A stretch of 64,000 nt of DNA from Streblospio benedicti (GCA_019095985.1 CM032665.1:32977182-33041181), one strand, 5' to 3'; shown: positions 11,555 through 24,959, counted from the stretch's first letter. Program-made: numbers and translations. The notes: generated by a model from the letters alone, not told the origin.

Positions 11555-12124
11555 CATGGTAACTAAACATCTTAGCAGCTGTAATGTTTCGTTCCGATTC
11601 ACTTATTAATTAATTAGATGTATGAAATATTTGTATTATGTTACCGGAAACAAGTAGTTGTAGACGGATGTATTTTTATAATTCTATCAGTCAGGACCAG
11701 CAATTCGTGAAAAATTTTTGCATATTAATTTCATTCATAATTTCATAATTGCATACTATTTTGTGTTAATTAGAAGATTAGTCTCAAATTATTTACTCAA
11801 GCACATCGATAGCCATGTTTTACCCATTAAATTACTTACTTGGAATAATTAGATATATGTTGAGTAAACCATACTGATTCGTTTCATTGAATCCTAATTA
11901 TATAAATATTGATTAGAATTGGTTAATCAGAATGTACTTCACGTGGTGGTAAATGTTTCAACTATTGCTGCTAACCTGTGCGGGTGTTAGCATGTTACTT
12001 ACTTCCTCTAACGATTACCGCAATGCTAGAAATATATTTGCCGATGATTCTTCTAAGTTCCCTTTACAACCCTCGTCAACTAAAACATATGTGCACGTCA
12101 TTCTGAATTCAATCTTCAACAGCC

Positions 12125-12240
12125 TGGATTGAGTTAATAGGTAGTGGTCCAGGGTTCGAGTCCGGGCAGAGGCTACGTAAGATAGTCCCAGGGAGATAGA
12201 TCGAGATAGTCCTTGGGGAAAGAATCCTTTAAAATTAATG
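12125..12240 (+). mobile_element. SINE fragment with tRNA-like B box
   Basis: GGTAGTGGTCCAGGGTTCGAGTCCGGGC contains a good RNA polymerase III B box (GGTTCGAGTCC, near 12153-12163). No intact A box or acceptor stem is seen upstream, so this is a truncated tRNA-derived SINE rather than a tRNA gene. Confidence 0.4.
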
Positions 12241-13092
12241 GTCTGGCTTGATTACACTACATACATTGCGTTCGTTTGTTCTGGGTGCAGTGTGAAAGAG
12301 CAATGAATTAAAGTATGCAACTGGTTACACATATAACAGGATAATATGCATAATGCCAGTCGCTTGAAGTGTACAGACAGAGAGATTGTGGATGAAAAGT
12401 CATTCATCCTCATGAGCTGTTATATGCAACAATAGTACGATATATCCATCTCTCATCACACCCTACTGCAGTGAACATTCGAGTCTGTTTTCATTCGCCT
12501 GTTTGCACACATGCTACATTCTAAATCAGGCGGACATAATGCAGATGGAATTGGCATCATGGCAACTCACAACTCATAGTGCAGAGCTAGTGTCCTACGT
12601 AATATTTTGCCAATATGACCAAATACGTTTCGAGGGTGGGTGAATGACAATAACCATTGTTCTCAACACTAACTAGTTCTGGGCGGAGTGGAATGACAGT
12701 CAACTACAATCATTTCGAGACAAGGCTATTTAAAATCCCGTCGTCAGAGGTACCCGTCGCTGTCACCAGATGGCAGCACATGATGGTAGGAAATCAATTA
12801 ACGTTTGTCGTGGAATATACTTCTGAGTCCAAGGGCAGTCCAAGATCGGTGCCCCCCCCCCCACCCCGAATTAGTTCTGCAAAAACGTCTTCCCCAACAA
12901 GCATTGAGTGACTTTCTACCATCTCATGCAGCTATATATGAGGCTCTCACAACGTGAACGGCAACTTACAAAAAATGTCAAATGTTTTCGAACGGTTTTT
13001 CCCTCTTTTATTGGTTTCTCTAAAAAAAATAATGCTGTTATCAATACAAATAGGAATTCCATAAAAACAATTTCAAATATAATGTAAACGTA
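12241..13092. other. Gene-free stretch
   Basis: No exon is recognised. There is a C run near 12851-12861. Short frames such as 12657-12911 have simple composition and no domain. Confidence 0.4.
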
Positions 13093-13275
13093 AACATTTA
13101 ATGTAAATTTGCTGGATATATTGATTGTGATTCATTCTGATGTTTTCTCCGCAAATTCATAAATTTCTTGATTGTAAAGTATACATTATTTCAGTATATA
13201 TCTTAATTGCCCATAAGTCAACGTCGTTCTAGCGACGCAGTGTTCTTTGAACACTTTTGATCTAGTTTTTATTGT
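13093..13275 (+). repeat. Dispersed repeat, copy 1 (pair with 22.8 kb)
   Basis: About 170 bp, including CAGTATATATCTTAATTGC, GTTCTAG.GACGC and AACACTTTTGATCTAGTTT, matches 22795-22945 in the same orientation at roughly 80-85% by eye. The unit is non-coding and of unknown family. Both copies end near a G/C-run sequence (CCTCCCCC here; GGGGGGTGGGGG there). Confidence 0.65.
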
Positions 13276-13410
13276 GTTGACCCTCCCCCGGTGTCATATT
13301 ATAATATCATAGAAAATTGATGATATGGCTAGTTCTTCCACCCTTCATTAGTCGAATCATCTTAACAACACTATGAGCCATAGCCTGCTGTCTTATTTAG
13401 ACCCATTTAT

Positions 13411-13698
13411 ATGTTGGAGAGCGGTGATAATTGCCCAATTTATCAAATGGGAGCTTCTTATGATATCAGGTGTGAGACTCTAAGTTTGCAGGCCTTTCTT
13501 AGAAATGTTCTGTCAAATATGGCAGTAATGGTAGGCATGGGCTACTTTTCATACTGCCGTGCGGCAACCGCACGAAATGGACACAAGATCTTTTCAATGC
13601 TTCTTGAATCATATGGAGTAGTTTTAGACCTGGTTGTAGATCTAGTTGTGCTTTACATGGCACCTCTAGTTTATTCTACTATTCTGAGCAACACATAG
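13411..13698 (+). other. Unrecognised 95-codon open frame
   Basis: This hydrophobic, uncharacterised frame (MLESGDNCPIYQMGASYD...) begins in unremarkable context and has no recognised domain, splice sites or paralogue in the window. The second half (ESYGVVLDLVVDLVVLYMAP) could form one membrane segment. It lies just before the gap. Most likely it is a chance frame; a terminal exon of an unknown gene cannot be excluded. Confidence 0.12.
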
Positions 13699-13809
13699 AT
13701 CGGTTAATTGGGGTAATTTTAATCAAAGGTGGTGTTATCCACACCATTTTAACAAATCCATTTACTTAGCACACCTCGCAACAAATCAGAACAATATAGA
13801 TAAAGTATT

Positions 13810-13909
13810 NNNNNNNNNNNNNNNNNNNNNNNNNNNNNNNNNNNNNNNNNNNNNNNNNNNNNNNNNNNNNNNNNNNNNNNNNNNNNNNNNNNNNNNNNNN
13901 NNNNNNNNN
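13810..13909. other. Assembly gap (100 N)
   Basis: Exactly 100 N bases form a conventional scaffold gap, so the true distance is unknown. The next ~130 bases (13910-14045) contain unusual stretched T, A and G runs that suggest low-quality consensus. Confidence 0.99.
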
Positions 13910-14254
13910 GGGTTTTTTCATAGCCTGCGGCCCTTAAATGGACCAAATTTTTAATTTTTAAATTGGGTTTTTAAGGTTTAGTTTTTTTTGGGGTTTAAGG
14001 AAAAGTTTTTCAAATTTATAAAATTTTATTTTTGAACATCTAGCTTTTCCATTTTGGTTCTCTAAAATTGTTTTAAAAGTCGTCCCATGAATTTACATGA
14101 GAATATTATACACGTATTGAGTGCTATCAATGCATGACATTTCTGTGGATATTTTCACACGTAACAAACTTCCTAAAACCATCTCTAATACAAGACTTGT
14201 GCTTATTGCAGGAAATACATGTGAGAAAGCAGCGTTAGTGGTTGAGAAATCATT

Positions 14255-14785
14255 TACCATTTGGTCACGTAAGGTAATTTTCTGAAAGAAAGGCGATCTC
14301 AATAATATGTGCTATTTTTATAATTTCATACCACTGAAATGAATGAATCTTATATTTAAATGTAGGCAATGATGTTAATGACTTAGATAAAAAAAAATAA
14401 AAAGTATTAGTAGCCAATGAGATATTCCAAGATGGGCGCCAAAATGTGAAAATTTGGATAAAAAGCACCTATGGAGGTTATATCGTTTATCATATTTCAA
14501 AATCTTATAATTGGTTTGGTGACGTGAATTACCCTCGTAACCTTAGAGAAATCCAAGATGGCAGCCGTAACCCCCAAAATCAAGGAAATCTCAATAAGTG
14601 TTATTTTTTCAATATCATGAATTTGGTGAAATTTAAAAAAATAACAGTAGCTAATGAGAAATTCCAAGATGGCTGCCAAAAATTGTGAAAATTCGGGTAA
14701 AAAGCACCTATAGGACCAATACCGTTTATCACGTTTCAACGTTTTACCATTGGTTTGGTCATGTAACAAAGGTAATTTTCTGAAA
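14255..14785 (+). repeat. Diverged tandem repeat, ~240-bp period
   Basis: A unit containing TGAGA.ATTCCAAGATGG, AAAAAGCACCTAT and TTGGTTTGGT is seen at about 14413-14523 and again at 14650-14763. A third edge (GGTCACGTAAGG...TTTTCTGAAAG) lies at 14263-14290. Copies are about 80% similar by eye. It is non-coding. Confidence 0.7.
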
Positions 14786-14815
14786 GGGTACTATGTAATG
14801 AATGAAAGTAATTGG

Positions 14816-14960
14816 ACAACCTAATCAGAAGAGGCATTCAGAATGAATATTTCTTATGCAAGACAAATAAAATGAGGTTGAAAAATAACAACCATGCTAT
14901 TTTCAGGAGCCCCCAAATCATCTTACTTACACATACACATATATATTGCATATATAACGT
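14816..14960 (+). repeat. Dispersed repeat, copy 1 (pair with 20.07 kb)
   Basis: From AATCAGAAGAGGC through CAGGAGCCCCCAAATCATC to TTACACATACACA, this segment matches about 20073-20192 at roughly 95% in the same orientation. The second copy is the interior of the hAT-like MITE at 19858-20296, so this is a fragment of that family. Confidence 0.85.
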
Positions 14961-16323
14961 TTTTTAGGGCCAATAAATGAATATCTGGTTAATTCTAAAA
15001 TTTTTGCATACAAAAAACTTCTTAAAGCTATTAAAATTAATTTTAGTTGATCAGTGTATCTTAGAAGTAGTCTATCAAAGAATAGTTATGGAGACCACCT
15101 GACACACAAACAAATAACTGGCAATTTTAATTTAAAAGAAAGAGGTGTTAATAAACAGATGTTTTCTCAATTGCAGTTAATGCTATTCTCTTTGTGAAAA
15201 TCTGGTGATACGGAATCTGGTCTTATTATACAGGTGTTTTTAATTGGAGGTGTTACTTCATTTCTCACAAGTAGCATATTCTGCAAAATTGGGTTTCCGC
15301 ACTTGTAAATAAATCACAACAAAATTGATCATTCAGCTGTCACTGTATCAGTACATTTCGAACATGTTTATTAAGATACATTGTTTTAGCCCATGGTGCT
15401 TGTATTTTCAAAATCATATGCCGTATTTCTGACTCAAATTCAAAACTTTAATTCTTATGCGAAGCCAAAGTCTTCTGATAATCTCTATAACTAATGAACA
15501 ATGAACGGAACATACACAGAGAATAAAACAAACTTTAGAATAGTAGGAAATTATACAAAGACAAATTGGTCAAGTAATTCATATCAACATTAAGCTTTAT
15601 TTGTAGTTACAGCTTAGAATTAGATACAAGTAACGTCAAATGCATAGAGTATTTATAAGTATAAACAAAAAATACCGGAATGACAGATTCAAGAGTTTAG
15701 AGAAATCTTCCATTCCAACCAATTTTTTCACCATTTTGACACTATTCGGGATCAAACAGGTTTGCAAGTAGGTATGCATTCCATAATGGTTTGGACACAC
15801 AGTGTAAAATATGGCCAAAGGTTCCCCACAGTTTTCTAGTTTTTAAAATTCCATATAATATAAAATAGTTGAACTGCATTATGCGAGGGGATGTTATTGA
15901 GGATAAATCAACAGCGATAAAAGGTGTGCTATAGTGGTGCATATATCAATCTGTGCTGTACAATATAATTCGTGGTTCACTTCAAACAATGGCGTTCATT
16001 TTGTCTATTCATTTCTGACATAGATTGTTCTTTCATAAATATAACATACACCATACTATCTGGGCTACGCTATTCAATCACACTTAACTAGTTTGAATGG
16101 GTTTCCTTTGTACATGCATTGACCATTTACATATCTAGTCTTACCATATAGTGTGCATTCACTTCTAGGAGCAAAGGTTTTATTATTAACAAAATTGTGT
16201 CAATCATGATGCTTGAACGCCTTTGTTGCAACCTACGCATAGTAATATAATATGTCTCTTCACAATGGCAGTTGGTATAAAGTGTGCTTGTGGGAACAAC
16301 ACATTGAAATCTGTACGTGCAGC
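14961..16323. other. Gene-free AT-rich stretch
   Basis: No exon, RNA gene or paired repeat end was recognised. On the minus strand this lies downstream of the channel-subunit stop codon (17023) and should include its 3' UTR or flank. A minus-strand AATAAA occurs at 16179-16184 but is about 840 bp past the stop. Confidence 0.35.
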
Positions 16324-16476
16324 ATGGGCAGGTCCAGGTTTTTAGAAAATGGGGTTGGGGCGCAACCACTAGACTTTATGGGTTTCATACATGGAAAACT
16401 CATGAACATGGTAAAATCTGCATGAAAATAATATTTCCGAAATGAAAAGTAGGGGGCGCGCCCTGGATCTGCCTAT
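16324..16476. mobile_element. MITE, GGCAGATCCAGG family, copy 1
   Basis: Terminal inverted repeats ATGGGCAGGTCCAGGT (16324-16339) and ATAGGCAGATCCAGGG (reverse strand, ending 16476) flank 153 bp that includes the family phrase TATGGGTTTCATA and a G/C-rich right end. It is non-coding. Related copies or fragments lie at 21.0, 22.2, 30.4, 33.4, 36.3, 41.1, 43.4, 48.0, 50.8, 59.7 and 63.1 kb. If TA is the target duplication, it would fit a Tc1/mariner-like parent; that is inference. Confidence 0.75.
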
Positions 16477-17022
16477 GTGCAATTACGCAGAGTGATGCTG
16501 AAAACCCATCCAGGGTATCATGGTGACGGAAGTTGTCTGACCCTTACTCAGGATCTGCCAGCGTAACCACTTGTCTTGCTGTTCTGGCTCAGGGTTCAGA
16601 GGTTCATTTATCTTTCTGCCAATACTTATGAGCATTGGGGTAGCCATTTGTCATCTAAGCTAGTTTAATAGACATCATTGAAATCAAGGTTACTATCAGA
16701 ACCATCGTACTAGTCAAATCACGACTTAGTACATGCCATCTTGACTGGTATGATATTTGATTGTAGATTTGTAGAAACAGCTTAACTATGCGGGTGCTCA
16801 TCATCTTGACAAGACAATTCTATTACACACCATTGTCCATGAATTCCGTTAGTGTGTATGGTCGCAGTTAGTACAAATTCTATTCAACACAAACGCACAC
16901 ACCTTTCCCCAAGATCTCCAGTAAGGTGTATAAGGTGTGGGTATATCATGACTATCATCAGTTCATGAAATCATGTCCATGGTCCCAGTCAGTCTGCATT
17001 CAACACCGCCAATAGCCAGAGG

Positions 17023-17174
17023 TCACCAGAAGTCACACCCGCGCCTCATGACGCACACCACACATAGGACAATAGACGTAGTGGCGGCGACGGCTGACCA
17101 CGTCAATCCGTGCGCAACGTGACCTGACGTGAAGCGCCGTGTTCGGATCACGGCGGTGCCGGCAGCGGTGGGAC
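17023..17174 (-). CDS. KCNMB-like, last exon (second helix)
   Basis: The acceptor TTTGTGTTTATTTTCCAG precedes GT, which completes the Gly codon left by the previous exon. The frame then gives TRRFTSGHVAHGLTWSAV..., a 20-residue hydrophobic helix, the basic stop-transfer MRRG and CDFW, ending in TGA at 17023-17025. Another open frame over the same bases is basic and helix-free and does not fit the phase. Confidence 0.85.
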
Positions 17175-20100
17175 CTGGAAAATAAACACAAAATGTCTGT
17201 ATGGTAAGTCTGATGGTAGCATTGCAGCACTTACAGCATTGGTCTAACCAAAATATATAGAGCACTGCGCACCTACCTCTAGCATTTTAATGTTTAAACA
17301 ATCGTACCAAAGCTATTAATGAACCCACAATAGTGTTTGGTGTGTCAAAATAAAGCTACTTACTTATATTGTCACTTGTTAAACACAATTGTTATGGTTC
17401 ATTAAAATTATATGATCTATAGTGCAATTCGTTGCATGCAGACCCAGTTCGTGCGTGGCGATAATCGGGGGATTTGAACATGTTTATTTACATTAGATCT
17501 TACTAAAAAATTATTCTTTCACTTTGGCACCGGGAAAGCTAAAATATTTTAAGTAGTAACATTGTGTGCTAATTCAATATTATAATTGTTTGGAGCCTAT
17601 TTTTATTTATTTAAATAACACACGAACTGGGTGTGCACACGAGTTGGGTGCAGTGCTCTAAAATGTAACTGACTCTTCCATATTTCCCACCGCATGCATG
17701 ACTTTAAATTTTAGACAAGTAGGGAAAATGTTTAGACAACATAGTGAAGACCGGTCAACAGGTTTCTTACCTACGATAAACCGAAGAGTGTATGTGTGTA
17801 TAATACATATTTCGTCATGCGTAAACAATATAGATCTATTTGTTACAAAACAGTACTCTTTCCAACATACGCATGACGCAAGTGCTTTTAGTTACGTTAC
17901 GGTGTACGCCACGCGCACGACTGGCACAACGTACAAGCAGCCGTCACTGCACTTAGATCTAACCTCTGTTTACGAGACGAGTCATTTTGAAAAGCATTCT
18001 TTTGGAGGTTGTATATATCATTCTTTTGGAGGTTGTACACTGCCCACTCTGAGTATCACATGTCCTGAAGAGACATCTGACAATTCTCATCGAAACTTCT
18101 GACCAATCACAGGCTGTTAATCTATAATCATCACTGGCCGGTGATGAATATAAATGAGGTCAAATGACCAATCACAGCTAAGTATCAGATGGGTGTGGCG
18201 GGTCCAAACAATCGGGTTGCAGTATTTAAACAGGTCACATAAATTATGTTATTCCACTTTCAAGCGAAACATTTCAGAGGTCAATTTGCTTGACATCTGA
18301 TACTCAGAGTGACACTGCCATGTAGGTTGTTACATAATTTGATTTATCACATCTATCCACCATTGTTTGGTTGGTATCCTCAACTCCACTGTAGAAGTTG
18401 GTAACACTGTATACACTACTTAGTTTTAATGATCTAGACAATTACGTGGGCTATCCAATATCTCCGAACTTATTACCATTTAGTATTTTAATTACCCCCT
18501 TTTTATGTACAAAGACAAATATTTTAAAATAGACAGATATTATAGTTCATGTAAAAAGTTATAGTTACATCATATTGTACTAATAATATATGAATATGCA
18601 GTGTATAAAATTTCAGCGTAAAAAGAATATTTCTTATTATGTTTTAATCTTTATCATAATGTTCTCAAAATATAGTGAGTTCCCTGCGAGTCTCTATATC
18701 CATGTATCAATTTATAATTACTAATTTAGACAAAAGATATAAAAAAAATAATATGCCTAATGTAGCATTTAATGGTATGGTTTCAGATAAAATCATAACG
18801 GACCATAAAGGGGAAAAGTCATAAATATGTTGGTTTGATGAAGTTCGTGCATGAAGACTAAAGTGAAAGCCATATTGTAATTGAAGAAATGAGCATTTTA
18901 AAGTTTCTTAAATGTTTTTATAAGATATGTCAATTGTCAGTTGTTAGAATCTCAGGGTTGGCCATCTATTAAGGTAGTGCCTTTATTTGAATATTTGTTT
19001 ATTTTTTTTAACTGATGAAATCTTTATCTGATTATATTACATTTACACATACACAGAATTACGATGCACTCACCTCGCGAATGCAGACAGGAGAAAGGCT
19101 CCCCGAGCGTGCCATATCGTGCCTCGTATTCTCTCACTGCAGCTTCGATGGCGGGTGGACGCCGGCCTGAGCTCCGACAAGGAGGATAGAATGAACACTG
19201 CAAGGAATGCGACGAATTTGATTTTTTTTATATATATTTGATTTATTTTGTGTATCACAGGCATATTAATTATAAAGTAAATAAAAGATTACAAATAGGT
19301 AAAAAATAAAAATAGAAGTAAACTTGAATAGAGATATACAAATATAATGAAAAAAGAACCATGTGACAAACAAGGAGCACTAAAAAGATATCCATTTAAA
19401 ATGGAGAGTCTTGTTTCCATAGTGGACCTCGGTGAAACATGGAAAAACAACTGACTAGAATTGATGCCATAGAACATAATAATTACATTACTAATGATTA
19501 ACCTTGTAACAAATATATTCTTAGTACTCTTTTATAAAATGGTCCATATAATATTTCTTACATTTTGATTTAAAAGACACCAAACAGTTTGACTTTCGTA
19601 TTGGTAGAGGTAGACTATTCCAATATTTAATGCTACAATATTTAAACGTTTTCTGTCCATAAGACTTAACGTTTCGTACAATGTACGACAACTCTTTCTT
19701 CCTAGTATTGTATGAATGACTCATAAGTTTAACATCACATAAATATGCAGGAGCCTTTTTGATATGCATGTGATTGGCTATACTCTGGTACATGTGGTAG
19801 TGCACATGCTAAACTTGCAATCCGTAACCTTAATGCTCAGAACATAAAACTACCTGCTCTTAAGTGAAACGATTAAATAGGTGGCTGAGTGGGCTGCAGC
19901 TAGGGGCCGGGAACTTTACGGGCGCCCACATATTCTACCAAAATATTAGAGAGATATTTTTTTTTGCGACAACGCACCAAATAACACGGGACTCTAGCAT
20001 ATACTTTCAGTGGGCTGCAGACTTTGACAGAACTTCTACACTTAACATACAAAATGTATTTGACACAAGACAACATAATCAGAAGAGGCCCCCAGAATGA

Positions 20101-23100
20101 ATATTTCTTATTCAAGACAAATAAAATGAGGTTGAAAAATAACAACCATGCAATTTTCAGGAGCCCCCAAATCATCTTACTTACACATACACACATATTT
20201 AATGATGTCGCGAGAAAGGACGGAAGTCACTACTCATGACAAGGGTCCAACATTAAATCACAGCCGGCAGCCCAACCTTAATAGTCGGGCACTGCTGGTC
20301 TTGACAATGAAAGGTTAGCACATAATTACCTTAACCTGTCAGTACTTAAACATTTAGTGTGTACGTTAGTTCTTGAAGATTTTAAACCAGCCAAACTTAG
20401 TTAAACTCAACGCGACCAGGCAAGCAGATAATCTGCATTTCGTATCCTGAATCCCCCTACATGTATGTGTGCTTCTATATTGTCACCTACTGAGAAAAAA
20501 GGATATTTTAGAAATGGGTTCGCTGGTAAAATATTTTGCTATGCAAGATGGTAGATGAAAAAAAAACAAATGGGGTTATAATCCTGAACAACCAATTACA
20601 GAATTAGAAATAAGACTCTGAATTGCCATTTTCCAAAGAAGAGAGATTGGGTGCTTGGGTGACGCTAGTCATACTAATTTGATAGACACATACCTACTGT
20701 TAACGTTGTTACTGTTAACATGAATACATAAAACTTGGTCTACGGAGCAATGTGGAGTCAACACAGTGGACAACTTAATTAAAACTGTATTTTCAGTGCA
20801 TCTGTACTTCCCAGTTGTATTTAAAGCCTGCTGGGCGAGTGATTAGCTGTCCCGTATTTGCATCACATGCGTCAATGTCTGTGTTTTGGAAATGAATGCA
20901 TACGTAAGTGTCTCTCTGCAAGCTCAAAGAAGAAAGATCCCACTGAATATCCTCTAGGGGCTGAGTCATTATTTAAGGTGTGTGGGGGAAGGGGGTTGGA
21001 AAAACAGATAGGGGAGGGGGTGTCATATGTTGAAATTTGAATGTTGTGTGTGGGTTGGGGTGGGGGTAGGGGTCAGAAGGGGCGCAACTACTGGAATATC
21101 CTACACGGGTTTCGTAGTCGCAAAATTCAAAGCTCGTAGAAATACAAAAAAGAACCAAACAGGAAAATGAATTTTTTGGGCGAGAAAGGACGGCCTGTGC
21201 TCCCTACACACCCGGGATCTGTAGATTATACCAAATTGGGACTTTAGCGCCATATCCCAAAGTAGAGAGGTTGTACTGAATACCCTCTTCGGTGACGCTA
21301 GTCATGCGAATTTAATGGACACAGCCAGTCAGGTTGAGTACACATTACGTTTATCATATCTGTTTTTATAGCCATTTGTTTTCTTGTGCACTAATCATTC
21401 TTGCTGTGTGTCGCTAATTCATAGGGCTTGACATAAAAGTATGTAATACATTATGATGAACATGATGTCAAGTTGAAGAGACACGGTATTCATAATTTAT
21501 ATTCCTGATATTTCCTGATTTCTTGTCTTGTTTTTATACTAATCATTTCTTCTCTTTGCTTCTTAACATGAAAGTACAGATTTAGATTACCTATGGTAAT
21601 TCGTGGTAGCGTCACTTACTCGAAGACCACATCATTTCTCAAGAATGAATGAACACATTATATGCTGAATTGAATATGCCCATAGTCATTATATTACAGA
21701 TCATAGAGACCACCATCACCAACGCGCTGTTGTTTGTTTTTTATATCTCCACAGACCACAAACACTAATTAATCTCAGCACCACTCTGTCTTTGCTCTGT
21801 CGGAAACTGAAGTGCGGAACTGAACCCAATAGGAATGGGAATTTCATTGTGACTGATGAGGGTGTTATTGTGGCTGGAATGTGGCTGGAATGCTCATTCA
21901 GACATGTGTCTTTTTTCTAATTCCAGGGTAGGACATTACTGTTATAATTCCAGCCGAGACACACGTGGTTTTGTATTCTTTATTAATTGTTGTTAGTTGT
22001 CTCATTTGGCGATGAGGCAAAATTTGTGTGTTTTTTTCCTTCTCGTTTTCATGCATGTTTCGTCTCGAGTTCTCATATTTGATAATGGGGTCAGATGTTA
22101 CCCATAATGGAAGCCGACGCAGTCGTTGTGCTGTAGTTTTGTTAACTTGTCTAGACTAGATCTAGTTCTAACAGTTGCCATCACAGTGATCATGTGGTCA
22201 TTGTCAAGTGGAATAGCATAGGCGTTCCAGGGGGGGGGGGGCAAATACTTAATTTCTGTAGTTTTTTTTACACGTCCGCCATTGATCACGCATACGAAAC
22301 CCATGAAATCCCTGAAGTGCGACCCCTTTTCTAAAAACCTGGATCTGCCATTGCATAGTGTTACTTAAATCACACAGTTACGTGTTGTTTGAATGATTAA
22401 CGTTTTGAATGTTTTTTGTGAATATATAACTTGGCCTTATCTACATCATGGTAATAGTTGTATTTATGGTGTTTTATGGAGTTCTAGTGACTGGTTATAG
22501 TCAATGCAGCTGTCCACGTTTGGTTTGTTCAATCAGATAGCGAGGTGAAGTGTTCATAATTCAGTGGGTCTTGGGAATACTGTGACAGGTTGTTGGTTAA
22601 TTGTTTTTGCGTCGATTCAGCAGCTGTAGCGAAAGCCTTGTGTTTTGTCCATTTGTAACTAACTATGTATGTATGTTTGTATGTATGTCTTCGGACATGC
22701 TTGAGCTGTAATGGAAGACCCGACTTCGTTCAAGCTTTACACAACTGTAAGGCATGAGGCGACAGAGTAATATGTTTCGCTGGATATTGATCATTGCTGT
22801 AAATATTCATTGTGATGTTTTCTGCTCAAATTCATAAAGTTCTTAATTGTAAACTATACATTGTTTCAGTATATATCTTAATTGCTCATACGTCAACGTA
22901 GTTCTAGTGACGCCGTGTTCTATAAACACTTTTGATCTAGTTTGTTCTGGGTTTTTAGGAGGGGGGTGGGGGCGGGGGGTAAATATGTTTGGTTGACAAA
23001 TCTATGGGTATGCTACAACAGTTACTGTGGTCGGACATTCCCGAATATTGAAGCTGGGTCAATTGTTGCATATTGCAAATATTGTTAATTTGTAAATTTG

Positions 23101-24881
23101 CATGTTGTCTCGTCATAGCCTATTTGAAAATGTAGAACCCCCACCCCTCTCTCTCCCCATATTTCTCATTTACGGCACTGTGAAAATGTGATAAACATTC
23201 GTGACTTTCAGATTGGCGCTAAAAGTATTTATTTCTTACACTAGGGTCTGGCCGCAGCATCATCATAGAGGGAGCGAGCAGGATTACAAGCATAATAACA
23301 TGCACTTTACCAGCATTACCATCTATAATAGAATATATATGATAATACGTATGGTGTAGTGTGTGTAAATCATGAATATCTTGAATATGTGTATGAGAAA
23401 AGGTTGCAAAACATAATCTTACTAATAACAATACAAATCTGACAGGACAATGTGCCAATTAACCATAACTAAATGACTATGTTGTTTGCAATTATCGGGA
23501 ATGTCCGACGCTAGCATTAGATTGCAGAACTACCGCTGGCTCATTCTTATTCTGAGATTTGTCTTGCATTGCCCACGTGACTTTATCTGTCATCACGTGA
23601 TTGTTTTTTATGACACTCGATGGGCGGTTTATTGAGACAAATGCGGAATGATAACTCTTACCGACATTGGACAATGCTGCAAATATAATTCTCAATCTAG
23701 AAAAAATACGCATATTATTGTGCGACTGGTCTTTCGTATAATACTTTACACATGACTGTGTGTGTGTTTTTTTTTGTCTTATTAAAACTGCACTCCCTAG
23801 ATTTGTTATTTTTGTTGATGTACTTTCTTCGAACAGTATCACACATTCATACTCAAATGGTACGTACACCAAGTTTATTTTTGTAAGTATCTCTACCATT
23901 TTCTGTAAACCGTCATTACTTGTATGGTAGTGTTTTTTTATCACAGACACAGACCCTATGCTGTGACCACGTAAACTATGGTACTATTATGTGCTTCTGT
24001 GGCCGACTTGGTAGAGTCTGACTCGTGACCAGAAGATCAGGAGCTCGAGTTCCGGTTGGGTCTGGTGTATGTGTTGAACAAATTCACGCAAATTATGAAC
24101 AGGTCAGACAAGTGAACGTTAATGTGAATAGCTAGCACGCTTGCAATAAAGCTGTATGCTCCCCAGGGAGTTTATAAGGGAATTAAGAGTTACAAGAGTG
24201 CCAATGACCTGGTGTGAATGATGTAACATGAACTGAGCATGTATAATAGGTTATAAAACTCGTGCACCTCTATTTACGTTTATCGGATGTGTAGGAAACA
24301 ATGGTCACCGACATAGGCTCTGTGTTTTTTTAAACATTGTCCTACCACAGTACAATAGTCATTCTATAGATCGCATATATGCAATATCAAAAACTTCATC
24401 TCTCTTTTAGCAACACTCGATAAGAAGTTCTACCAATGTTAATATTTGTAAACAAGCACATGAATCGCTGTATACACAGTGTGCAGCATTGCGATTTATT
24501 TGTGAACCAAACAACCATTTATTTTACTACACAAACTGTGGAAGTCTTTAACCCCTTTATGTAGCTCACGCAGGGTCCGGAGTTTTCTCAATATTTGTCC
24601 AGAGTCGGGTTCAAGTGTTGACTCAGTCGATCCGATTGCCAGGCGTTGTGGGGTGGGGGTGGGGGGGGGGGTGGGGTGAGGAGGGTGAAAGTAAGATACG
24701 AATCAGTCTGCCGCTCACAAATATTTGTCGTCTGCAGCTCAAGCTGGCCTTACAACTAAGAGGCTGAAGTACAGACTGTAATGTAATGGTGGAGCAGTTA
24801 CTAATATCACATACCTATCTATTTTTCAAACGTATTTGTCATGGTTTTCGCCACATGAGCATCCACAAAAGCAACAACAAC

Positions 24882-24959
<78 letters not shown>

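Noticed and set aside
17033-17230. Alternative frame over the last KCNMB-like exon rich in Arg and Cys
   Set aside because: Does not fit the phase left by the preceding exon and lacks the membrane helix; the other frame does both.
17698-18102. A 134-codon plus-strand open frame
   Set aside because: Ends inside the MITE at 18045-18311 and contains a 20-bp DNA duplication; no family match.
23492-23950. A 152-codon minus-strand open frame
   Set aside because: It has no recognisable domain, no paralogue here, and its 3' end runs into the terminal repeat of the MITE at 23509; best explained as a chance frame.
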